Shown here one piece after another: positions 1-10,467 of a stretch of 64,000 nucleotides of DNA (its first letter is position 1; the number at the start of each line of letters is the position of its first letter). A program made the translations under genes and the position numbers. The notes under the pieces are model-generated. The model ran no database searches. It saw only the letters and a program-made list of their open reading frames with translations, and was not told the DNA's origin. Source of the DNA: Allodiplogaster sudhausi (Eukaryota; Nematoda; Chromadorea; Rhabditida; Diplogasteridae); NCBI GenBank assembly GCA_945643635.1, contig CALZFC010000090.1, positions 1,176,001 through 1,240,000 on the forward strand, in the 5' to 3' direction.

Positions 1-3000
1 CCGAACCGCGGACCTGGCAGAGAGAAAGAGTTACTTACTGGGTTACACAGTTTACGATTAGCGTATATGACGGAGCAAACTAAAAAAAAAGGTCGTTTTT
101 GCGTTTTCGACCCGTTATGCACATTTGCGCACAAATGTACGCGCACTTTTTGAACAATTCAGCATATTCGTGTGGAATATTCCAAAAAAGTGCATAATGG
201 GTCGAAAACGCAAAAATTACCGTTTTTTTTAGTTTGCACCGTCATATATTCATCGCTTATTGATCATCCAAAGTTGAAAATATTTTTGCTTCGATTATAA
301 AACCAAATCAACCTAATAGCATTAGCTATTTTAACTAATCATTCTCAACATTATTACAAAAAGAATTAAGCAATTTAAACCGTTATGTACGCTCAAATAT
401 TGTTTTCAAAGACAATGATCATTACCACATTTTTTTTAAACGATAAGAGTGTTAATTTCATGAAATAAAGAAAGATTATATAATTTTATAGAAAATAAAT
501 TAAATTAAATATGGCCTACTTGAACGAAAGAGAGGTGGTGATCGCAAATGTTCAGGAGGAGTTCTGTCTCAACAAAGTTGGCCACGTTTGATTCTTCATC
601 GATTCCTCTTCTCAGGTAACGAGCACCCGCACGGCGGACATCACGTCTAATTAAAACAAAATTATATTAATTAATAATATTTAATAAAATAATATTATCC
701 ATTAAGCAAAAAAAATCGTTCAAATCTACGAATATTATTTGTAAAAATATATTAAAATAATTTTTTTTATTTAATAATAATTATAATTGCCTGGATATCA
801 GCGTGAGTCGTAGAGTTGGACTTGGCGTACTCTTTGCGTCCTCTGTTGTTGCGCCATTTGATTCACCGCTAATCGGCAAGTCATCCATGATGGAGAGTTC
901 GTACGAGCATGCAAATCCTTGCATGATGGGGAGGCGCCTGCACAAAGAAAGAGGCTTATTCATATGATTCATTCTATGTTTGCATGTCATGCACCTGGAA
1001 TGATACGGTACGTGAGGATAAAAATATGCTACAGTATGCTTATATCAATAAGCAAAATTACGAAAAAAGAGTATTTAAAATAAAAAAAATCTCCGCTCAT
1101 GTCATTTAAAGTACTAATTTAAAGCATGAAAAATAGGCATTATAAATTGAAGAGCAAAAAACGCGAACCAATCCTTGGCCATTTCTTGATGAATATCCCC
1201 TTCGAACAGGTCGTCCAGCATGTGTCTGTTCCAGAAGAAACGATCGTCCGTCTCCGATCGATTTGAGAAATGTCTGGAAAATTTAAAAACATTAAAAAGA
1301 TAAACCAGTGCAGTGTCAGAATTTTAAAATGTTATCAGCAGAGCTGAAATAGGTCTGACCCATGACAGGGTTGTAACCCCCCGGGCCGTATGCCCGGAAC
1401 ACTTTGTAACCCCCCGGGATGGCCATTTTTCACTTTATAACCACCCGGGTTTATGCATTTTTGGCATTGTAACACCCCGGCCCAAGTTCAGAGAACTTGG
1501 GCCGGGGGGTTACAATTACAATGCCAAAATTTCAGCACTGGTTATCAACCCCGAGACCGCCTGTATTCAACGGAATTCATGCCGTCTCGAGCTTGACAAA
1601 ATATCAAAATGGAATGCTTGAAAAAACAGCAAAAAAAAAATTAAAATAAAGGCACCTCTGAGTACTGTGCGTTATGTCTCGCTCAATACAGTAGTAAAAG
1701 TCGGGGACATCGTTGAATAAACGGAGAAGCTCTTCCAACATACTGTTTGCGTTACCTAAAGTAATATTAAATGATAATAATTTAGAACCGTAACAAGCCA
1801 AATATGTCAACACCATGAAATATATTTCCACATAACAATTTCATTATTGACTCGATACTTGGTATCTTTTAAACTGAGTATACCATATAGAACAACACGG
1901 TGTCGACGCGATCTGCTGGGAAGCATCCACCCCAACCCTTCTTCTTCGATCTATAATACATCTTCTTGCCCCCCAAAGGTTTCTCATTTTCCTCCGCACG
2001 GATCGTTTCAACCTTCTTTTCAACTTTCACTACTTGAATCTAACCACCTTTTCCATCAATATCCCTTAATATTGTCGACTCATAATGGAGAATGAAGAAA
2101 TTAAAACATAAACAGTCTAGTCCAAACTGGCCAATCTTATCAGAGACGAATTTCATGATAGCCTTCTGGCCCATGCGCAGCTTGCTGGCCGCGACTGCTG
2201 CGGCGGAGATTCGCGATGAGCGAGAGCCGGGCGGGGATGACTCCGTGGAAAGTGGAAAGGCACGGACGCGATCAACGCGCATCACGGGGCAGTCCGTCTG
2301 GAATTATTAGATCTAATCAATAGCTGAACATTCAATTCTAATCAATAAGTCAATATTCTATTCTCAAATCAATAATTGAACATCCAGTTCATTGCAACTT
2401 TTGCACTCCATAAAATGAAACTTGAATTGAACACCATGGAACTAGTCCATACTTTGACAAAAAGGGACTTGATGTCTACCAGCGCTGAAATAGAGCCTGC
2501 CTATCAACTTGGGCTCGTTGGTTACAAACGACCAAATGGCCAGCCCGGAGGGTTACAAAGTGAAAGACGTACATAAAAGAGAGGATTCCAGGCCTTCGGC
2601 CCGGGGGGTTACAACGCTGTCATGAGTGAGACCGATTTCAGCACTGACGTCTCCTCTCTACCGTATAAGTTGTCTTGATTTGAACGAACATACAGTAACC
2701 CTGCACGAATCCAAAACCGTGTGCAATCATTTTCGTAGTGGCGAAACATGGACGAGGACTTCTTTTTTTAAGAATCATGATCTTTGCAGTGAACGTTGAA
2801 AAATTTGAGGACTATTTATTTAATTAGATAAAAAAATACGTAGCTAAAAATAAAATATTAAACTCCCTCACATGATCATGGCGCGTGAGCGTGGCGACCG
2901 GAGAGGCGGCGGCGATGACGAAGGCGTAGTGCTGGCCATCGAGGGCGAGACGGCCGAGCACGCCGAAGACAGCCTCGGCCGGCGACTTCTCCGTGATCTC

Positions 3001-3006
3001 CAGCAT
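1..3006 (-). CDS. SAC-domain phosphoinositide phosphatase, 5' part (gene continues past the left edge)
   Basis: Exons read on the minus strand in order: 3006-2872, 2297-2114, 1755-1656, 1273-1169, 937-791, 646-520 and 14-1. The phases join cleanly. SAC-family signatures appear in the expected order: FGVLGRLALDG (N-terminal strand), RVDRVRAFPLS, LFNDVPDFYYC, DDRFFWNRHML, DWRLPIMQGF, TLISRRDVRRAGARYLRRGI, VANFVETE and a final VRGS. SAC proteins remove phosphates from phosphoinositides on membranes. The catalytic CX5RT motif normally follows VRGS by a good distance, so it lies outside the window and activity cannot be judged. DDRFFWNRHML with RAGARYLRRGI resembles INPP5F/Sac2 more than Sac1 or FIG4, but that is an impression. 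The intron 790-647 starts with GC instead of GT. The start codon is uncertain; the ATG at 3006 is simply the first in frame. Introns hold three small DNA elements. Confidence 0.8.
64..248. mobile_element. MITE with about 60-bp terminal inverted repeats
   Basis: The left end beginning TATATGACGGAGCAAACT and the right end ending GTTTGCACCGTCATATA are reverse complements over about 60 bp with few mismatches, separated by about 65 bp. It lies in the SAC-gene intron 519-15. There is no coding capacity. TA at both outer edges is compatible with a TA target duplication. The ends start TGACG like the two larger elements at 27919 and 44697, but similarity stops there. Confidence 0.75.
1339..1540. mobile_element. 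hAT-like MITE, copy 1, in a SAC-gene intron
   Basis: Ends are CAGAGCTGAAAT and ATTTCAGCACTG. The flanks GTTATCAG and GTTATCAA form an 8-bp target duplication with one mismatch. The CAGNGCTG terminus and 8-bp duplication are typical of hAT elements. The interior is GC-rich, with repeated blocks of the type GTAACCCCCCGGG and a palindrome around 1490-1510. It has no coding sequence. Confidence 0.7.
2480..2646. mobile_element. hAT-like MITE, copy 2, same family
   Basis: Ends are CAGCGCTGAAAT and ATTTCAGCACTG. Its right part (about 2600-2646) is the reverse complement of the left part of the copy at 1339, including the GTAACCCCCCGGGCCG block. Flanking 8-mers ATGTCTAC and ACGTCTCC match at six of eight positions, suggesting an older insertion. 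It lies in the intron between the first two recognised SAC exons. Confidence 0.65.
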
Positions 3007-4740
3007 CTCGCGGCCGTCTTTTTGGGAGAAGGGCCGTATTTTAGATAGAAGACTCGGTCATAACGATTATCAATTGAAATGGAAAGATATATTGCTCCAT
3101 TTTGATCACGGAGGAATAATCATCAAAATCTGGTTGGGGGGCATGGATCCGGGAAGTAAAAAAAATTGGGAGTGGTATGGCTCTGGGAAGGCCTAAAATT
3201 AGGGGGGGGGGGGTACGTAAAATAGAGGATACCTATTAAACCATCATTTCAATTATCGATTAAAAGTATGAAAATATTGCCTGTTTCATTGTCAAAAAAA
3301 AAATGATATAAAATTCATTCTGAATGTTCGAAAACCTTTCGCCGTGCAAGGGATAAGGCGTTGCGAGAGACGGCAGAGAAGGAGAGCGCGCTCGCCATCG
3401 ACTACCAAGTAGCCGATGCGCGTTGTGTACAACAGCATTGTCATGATTCTGCTGGCTGCTCTCCTTTGGCACCGTGCCAAAAAAACGGTCCTGAAGAGGA
3501 ACCTGGCACTGCCCCTGCAAGAAAAGAAAAAAAAAATGATACAGGAAAAGTGGTCTTTTGAAAGTGGAAAGGAAGGTGTACGAAGCGAAACTGGGCAAGG
3601 AACGGAAATATAGAAGGAAAGGAGTACATTACGAAATGGAAAGGAATGGAACAGAGATGACACATCAATCAACAATAAAGCACCGACGCCCGGAAATGGG
3701 TCAGCATTAGAGAGAAAAGAAAGAAGCGTCGGAACTGAGATGGAAAAATGAAAGAAAGAAACCAACATTGTTCTGTGGAAAAAGAGTAAGACGATTTAAG
3801 TTGTTGGACGAGAAAAAAACTATAAACAAATGCGACAAGTTCATGAAATAGCTGAACAGCCAACGGATATTAATTGGAAGACACGAAGCTAACTCATAAA
3901 AGTAAGCGAAGAACTATGCGAAAAGAGCAACGAGCAAAGCAATCAGCAAAAGGATAGGAAAATAAAAAAAGGACATTGGCGAGATTGTTTTAGTGAACTG
4001 ATTTCCGTAAACTGCTTAATCCGTAAATCGCGTGTTCCGCTTTTGCGCCTTGGAAATTGACTTGCGTACATTTCGTTTGACACGAAAGTGGATGTCATGA
4101 ATGTTTTAATCTCGGCTTTCGTGTTTCTTTCCTCGCTGTTCCGTTCTTCCTTCGAGTTTTTTCCTTATGGCATCGATGGCGTAAGTTATCGCTGGTGGTG
4201 GTCCCGTTTTATCTGCAACTGCCAGTATTCGCATCTGTTGGCTTTATCCCCTTTTTCTCGTCTTCATATCCAGATTATTCCTTATTTGTGCGAATAATTA
4301 TTTGTGGCCTGGATTGATATTGCCGTGGTTTTTTTCTTTTAAATCCTTATCTACCTACTTTATTCCACTCAATAGCTGAGAGATGCGAGTGCTCGTTAGC
4401 TAAAAGCTTTAGCTATCGAATGTGTTGCGTGTGGATTAATTCATGGATCTCGGACTAGTCTAGATTCGTTCGCACGTTTCTCTTGTTCGCACTTTCCATC
4501 CTTCCCTTCTTTCGCTAACTCTCTCTCTCTCTCTCTCCCTCTCTCTCTCTCTCGATTTCTCTCTTTCTTTTCGTCTCTCGCCGCTTATTCCACTGTTCTC
4601 ATTCCATTTCGTCCCCGTTCGTACATACTACTGTTGTGTGTGTGTGCGCTCGCCGTTTTGCCCTGAGGTCTTTCTCTTTTCCTTTTTCTCTTTCGCGACT
4701 TTTCCTTTTTTTCTTCCCGCCCACTGCTTTCTCTCTCTCG

Positions 4741-4784
<44 letters not shown>

Positions 4785-4931
4785 TCCCCCACTCGACTGT
4801 CGCTTTCCTGTCCCATTTATAGCTTCTTCCTCGTGTCTTGCCTACACTCATTTGGGTGACAACGTTGCTCTGCTCCCGGGCTAAATTGATTCTGCCACTA
4901 TGCCGTTTCTCTGCTTCTTTCTTTCCTTTCC

Positions 4932-5016
<85 letters not shown>

Positions 5017-6879
5017 CCTCGCCTCCTTTCCACCCCTCATTCTCGCACTTCCTTTCCAACGTCGACCTCTCTTCATCCTGCCTTATCCAGTGTTTCAACA
5101 CACTTTTCTTTGAAGACACCCCCGTGTACCCCGAGAATTCCGAAGCCGTTAGGAGCCAAGCACCCCATGCTCGTTCAGAAGGGTTCTTTCAAGGAGAAGC
5201 TAGAGGTGGAGTGAGAGAAAGAGAAGCAGAGAGAGAGAGAGAAAGAGAGTAGCAGAGAAAGAGCGAAAGAGTAGCAGAGAGAGCGAGAGATACAGAGAGA
5301 GAGAGAGAGAGAGCGAGAGAGAAGAGAAGCAGAGGAGAAAGGGAGAGTTACATTCGAAGGGCCGTAAAATATGCCGTTCCCGGCTTACATTCATTTCTTT
5401 TTTTTTTCGCCCGAAGCCACCATTCTTAAATTGTGCGTTTCTCGCGTGCGACGATCATCTTCAATAGCTTCCCATTGTTTTTTTTTCTTTCTTCTCCTCC
5501 TCTTCAATGTTCGCACTCATCTCACTTTCCCAAATTTATGAACTTTATCTTTCTTTTTATTCCACCCCTTCCTGCATACTCCTTTATTCCGAGAAGCTTA
5601 CTCTTCGCTTTCTCATGGAAGCGCTATTTTTTTGCCCATGTCATCTTTCTCTCTCATTGTCTCGGTTTCTCTCTCTCTCTCTCTCTCTCTCGCTCTCTCA
5701 CTATCTCTCTCTATCTCTCTCGCTCTCTCTCTCTCTATCTCTCTATCTCTCTCTCTCTCACTGGTTCTGCAAAATGTGGCGGGAAGGAACGCTTCTTCCG
5801 TTCTTTTCTTTCTCTCTTCCAAAATGCCCTTTACACAGCTCCCTCCCGCCTCATCCTTGATGACAGTACTCTGAAGAAGGAGATGTGCACGATGGAAGAA
5901 CTGAAGGGAGAGAGAGAGGGAGGGAGAGAGGAGAAAGAGAGGTAGAGAGAGAGAAAGAGAGGGAGAGAGAGAGAGGGAGAGAGAGAGAAAGAGAGGGAGA
6001 GAGAGAGAGGGAGAGAGAGAGAAAATGGAGAGAGAGAGGAGAAAGATAGGAAGAGCTAGGAACACAAAACCAAAGGAAACCGGGTGTACATGTTTGCAAA
6101 TTAGGATGAAGCTCATGTGTGTATACTCTCATTCTTGGACATCAGAGAACTAGAGAGAGAGAGAGAGAACGAGAGAGAGAGAGGGGGAGAGAAAGAACGA
6201 GAGAGAGAGAGAGAGGTAGAGAGAGAGGTAGATAGGAGAGAGAGGGAGAGAGAAAGAACGAGAGAGAGAGAGTGAGAGAAAAGAGAGAGATGGAGGGGGA
6301 GAGAGCGATTTACAATAGACAATTAGCAAGCAAGTAGCCAGACTGTTCAAGCTTGCACAAAAGACACTGGAGCTGTGGATGTAACAGCCTCTGCGCACAC
6401 CTTTCTTCCCTCGTGTTCACCACATTGATTCTCGATCATGTGTTCCTCAAACATACCTGTCCTTTCTCTCTCCCCCGCTCTCTCTCTCTCTCTCTTCTCT
6501 CTCTCTCATTCCCTCTCTCTCTCTCTATTTCTCCTTCTTTACCTCTCCCTTTGGCCCCTTGTCGCTCTGTCAAGTCTCCCATGAGATCAGAGTGGGTTCG
6601 AGAACCTGCCCCGAGATTTGTTGCGAAGTAGTGAAAGGCGCGATAATGCATAGTGAAATAATTCAATAATTCAAACGTTCCCCTCCTGTAGTAGCATGTT
6701 TTCATTCATGCTTCAAATTCCTCTCCTTTTTGTTTTTTTCTTTTCTTCATAACTATCTTGAAGTTAATTTCCGTGCTCCCTTCTTCTATCCATCATTTGC
6801 AATGCACTTTCTATTTTTCTCGTTCTCTCCTCTCGTGTTTTTAAGTTTGCCGCGAGCATCATATATTCTGCCGACTTTT

Positions 6880-6916
<37 letters not shown>

Positions 6917-8370
6917 CTCCCTCCCTCTCTCTCTTTCTCTCCCTCTCTCTCTTCTGTCTCTCACCCTTCTCTCTCTCTAACTTTCCTCTTTTGGCCTCCT
7001 CGTTCACTTTTCGTTTCCTTGGCAATCCCTCATTGACAGGGGCTGGAGGGCACTAGAAGAGTGTGCCAAAGGAAGTAGGCCGGGGAAGGAAGTGGGAGGG
7101 GTAGAGAAGGTGAAAGGAGAGAGGGAGGGAGAGAGAGAGTGAGAGAGAGAACAGAGAAAGGGAGAGAGAGAACAGAGAAAGGGAGAGAGAGAGAAGCAAG
7201 GGAGAAAGCAAAGAAAGGGAGAGAGAGAGAGAGATATTAAGAGATAGAAAGAGGGTGAGAGACAGGGAAGAGATAGAAAGAGGGAGAGAGAGAGCGATGA
7301 AGAGATAGAAAGAGGGGAAGAGATAGAAAGAGGGAGGGAGAGAGAGAGACAGAGGGGAAGAGATCGAAAGAGGGTGTGAGAGAGATAGAGAGAGAGAGAG
7401 TTGCTGTGTGCTCATCCCCCTGGGAGTGCTTGTGACATACGTTAGCTTTGCTCTCAGTGACGACGCAGCTCAAGATAAGCCGGATAATCAGAATCTTATC
7501 CTTTATCCTACTCAGGGTGCCTAGGGAGAGAGAGAGATGAGTGAAGTAGAGAGGAGGTATATAGAAAGAGAGAGAGTAGGGAAGAGGACGAGACGAGAGA
7601 GAGAGAGAGCGAGAGAGAGAGAGAGGTTGCATAGAGAGAGGCCAAAAAGATAGAGACAAAAATAGAGTGAGCCGTCTCCCTATGCTTCTATGTATTTCGC
7701 ACGCAAACATATTTACGATTTGAAAATGATTATATCTTCTATCGAATTTAGTTTACTATAATTGCAGACCTATTTTCTAACTAAAATCGGAATTAACTGT
7801 CAGCCTTTTGTGGATTGGAGTTCGTTGTTCTTTCCTGATCTCTAGCAAGCGTGGTTTATCATTGAAGAATACTTACTTCTTCTTTTTCTTCTCCATTTTC
7901 ATTCATTCTTTCCCTGTCCTTTTCTGACTCATAATTGATAGTTTCTTTGCGTTCACTCATGTTTCTTCCAATTTTTTCTCTTGCCTCTTTTGATTTCCTA
8001 CATGATTTTTGATTATTATTTTTTACATAGCTGAAATTTCCCGGTTAGAGTGGAGACAAAGGAATTGTCTAATGAATCATATTTTCCTGGTCGGTGTAGG
8101 GTGAATTTTGCCGGCGTGGAATTCGGCAGAATTCGGCAGCATCTGGGCCAGTGATCAAAACAACATTTGTAGCCTCCCGTTTCGACCAACATTCTTGACA
8201 CTTGATGAATCTTTATTGCTACTCAGAAAGTGAAGCTATCTTTGAATCATCTGTTCTCCTTCATCTCGTTTACTCTTTTACTCTCAATTACCTTACCTCT
8301 CTCTCTCTCTCACTCACTTCTCTCCTCACTCTCCTCTCTCTCTCTCCCTTCTATCTCTCACCCCTCTCTC

Positions 8371-8416
<46 letters not shown>

Positions 8417-8428
8417 CTCCCCCCCCTT

Positions 8429-8469
<41 letters not shown>

Positions 8470-8689
8470 TCTTTCTCTCCTCTTTCTCTCTCTCTTCTCT
8501 GTCTACCTCTCGTTATTTTCTTAATTGCTCGAAAGTGGAAATTTGTGATGGGGCCGCACATTCTTCCACTCTTTTTATTCAACCGAGAACGATTTCTTGG
8601 CTGATGTGAGTGAGCACCGACAATTTTGTCATTCCATGGGAAAATGTTTTCGCCCATCTCTTAACCACCGTCTGTTCTATTAATCTCTC

Positions 8690-8735
<46 letters not shown>

Positions 8736-8835
8736 CATATCTCTGCCTTCATTACCTTTTTCTCTCTCTCTTTCTTTCTCCCTCACTCTTCGTTCTCTCT
8801 CTCCCTCAGTCTTCTTGCTCTCTCTCTCTCTCTCT

Positions 8836-8866
<31 letters not shown>

Positions 8867-9193
8867 ACCTCTCTCTCTCTCTCTCTCTCTCTCGCTCGCT
8901 CTTATTCCCATTCATAAATTTATTTCCCACTCTGCTTTCCGATTTCATTCTTCACCACGTTTCCACCCTCCATATCAGTGACCTTTTGGCTGACTTCCCC
9001 AGTTCAATTCCTCAGTTCCATCCCTCCGTCCTCTTGTATTTGGATGTGATGACAAGAATGTTCTATTTGCACACGTGCCTCGCGACTTTTGTTTTTTTTT
9101 CTATCTCTATTTCTCTCTCTCTCTCTCTCTCGCTCTCTCTCTCGTTTTCTGCCTGCTTCTCTCCCTGTCTCTCTCTCTCTCTCTCTGTTTCTA

Positions 9194-9231
<38 letters not shown>

Positions 9232-9336
9232 AATTCCGAAACATGCTTATCAATTGCAGGGGTGTGCCTCTCTTGTGTTGTATTCGCGGCGGCGGAGGCA
9301 TTTTCACCCCCACCTGACACCTGTCGAGACTCTGAC

Positions 9337-9373
<37 letters not shown>

Positions 9374-10007
9374 AAGAGAGAGAGAGAAAGAAAGAGAGAG
9401 AGGGAGCTGTTCGTCTCTCGGCTCTCTGCGCTCTCTCCATTTCCTGCACACTCTCCCCTCTCTTCCATTCTCTCTTCACTTCCTCCCACACACATCAAAG
9501 GAGTCAAAGTCGTATATTCGAAGCGTCTGACACTGCGTTAAACGACGCAATGAAGTGATCAACTTAAATCATCGAAAACTAGAAGGAATTCAGGTAAAAA
9601 TTTTATGTAAATTATTTTATTATTATTATATAAATTTTTGTTTTTTAACATTCTAAAATATAAATTCCAAGATCCTTAAGAATCATTAATGTTTCATTTC
9701 TGGAATTTTCGAAAGATTGAAAATATAAGCATTTGGATGGATTACAAGAATCAATGAAATTGCCCTAGACGATTCAGGGATATTTGTTACTGTCGATTTG
9801 ACAGCAACGCACTGATCTTGGACCTTGTCAGAACCATAATCCACCAAAAAAAATTTTGTAGCGTAAACCCGGTTTTCAACCTATGGCTATCCCCTGATTT
9901 ACGGGCCCTTTATCCACCACCCCGTCCAGTTCTGCTGGGTCCACACAGTAGCTCTTATTTCCTGGGCTGAATCACTGAATTTTGGTCTAGACGAAAAGTA
10001 GTCATTT
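3007..10007. other. Intergenic region without a recognisable gene
   Basis: Open frames here are either Ser/Leu- or Arg/Glu-rich translations of CT/GA repeats or short unsupported stretches. Segments 3350-3560, 4090-4300, 7405-7520 and 8040-8200 are of normal complexity and could hold exons or control elements, but I see no family resemblance or consistent splice structure in them. A run of 11 or so G residues sits near 3201-3212. Confidence 0.6.
4519..9403. repeat. Strand-switching CT/GA microsatellite blocks
   Basis: Blocks of (CT)n occur at about 4519-4785, 4937-5015, 5648-5760, 6465-6530, 6880-6960, 8295-8505, 8690-8900 and 9105-9230. Blocks of (GA)n occur at about 5213-5345, 5908-6035, 6150-6305, 7110-7640 and 9338-9403. 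Each block is nearly pure pyrimidine or purine on the plus strand with occasional interruptions. Adjacent opposite blocks form long inverted repeats. Confidence 0.9.
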
Positions 10008-10015
10008 CAGCCGAA
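9998..10015 (+). promoter_or_regulatory. Acceptor-like site just upstream of the SNRK start
   Basis: The sequence GTCATTTCAG is followed by CCGAA and the start ATG at 10016. A pyrimidine-rich AG acceptor six bases before an ATG with no visible upstream coding exon suggests either a spliced-leader trans-splice site or the end of a 5' UTR intron. The sequence alone cannot tell these apart. Confidence 0.5.
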
Positions 10016-10426
10016 ATGGGAGACTTTTCGACGTCGTCTCGTCTCGTGAGCCGAGGCGGCGGCCCTCTCATTGCCGGCCTCTACGACCTCGGCAAGACCA
10101 TCGGCCAGGGCCACTTTGCAGTCGTCAAACTGGCGAGGCATGTATTCACGCAGGAACAGGTTGGGAGTGGCGAGAAGTTTTATTTTAGAATATTATTATC
10201 TTATATTACACTCTTCTCTTTGTAAAACCTGACCTTCTTTCATTCGCTACATATTTCCTTTTTTTCATTATTATCTCCTCCTTTTAAATCTGTACTTCTT
10301 GTAATCTCTACTTACTTCTTTCTTCTTTGTTGTCTATTATTCGCTCCTATAGATGGACTATGATTATAAGTCGTTTGCGTTCGTTTTTTTTCTTCTATTT
10401 CATATTCCTTTCTCTCGCTCTCTATA

Positions 10427-10467
<41 letters not shown>

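Noticed and set aside
4636..9541. Many long Ser/Leu-rich or Arg/Glu-rich open frames on both strands
   Set aside because: They are translations of CT/GA microsatellites, which stay open in several frames without being genes.
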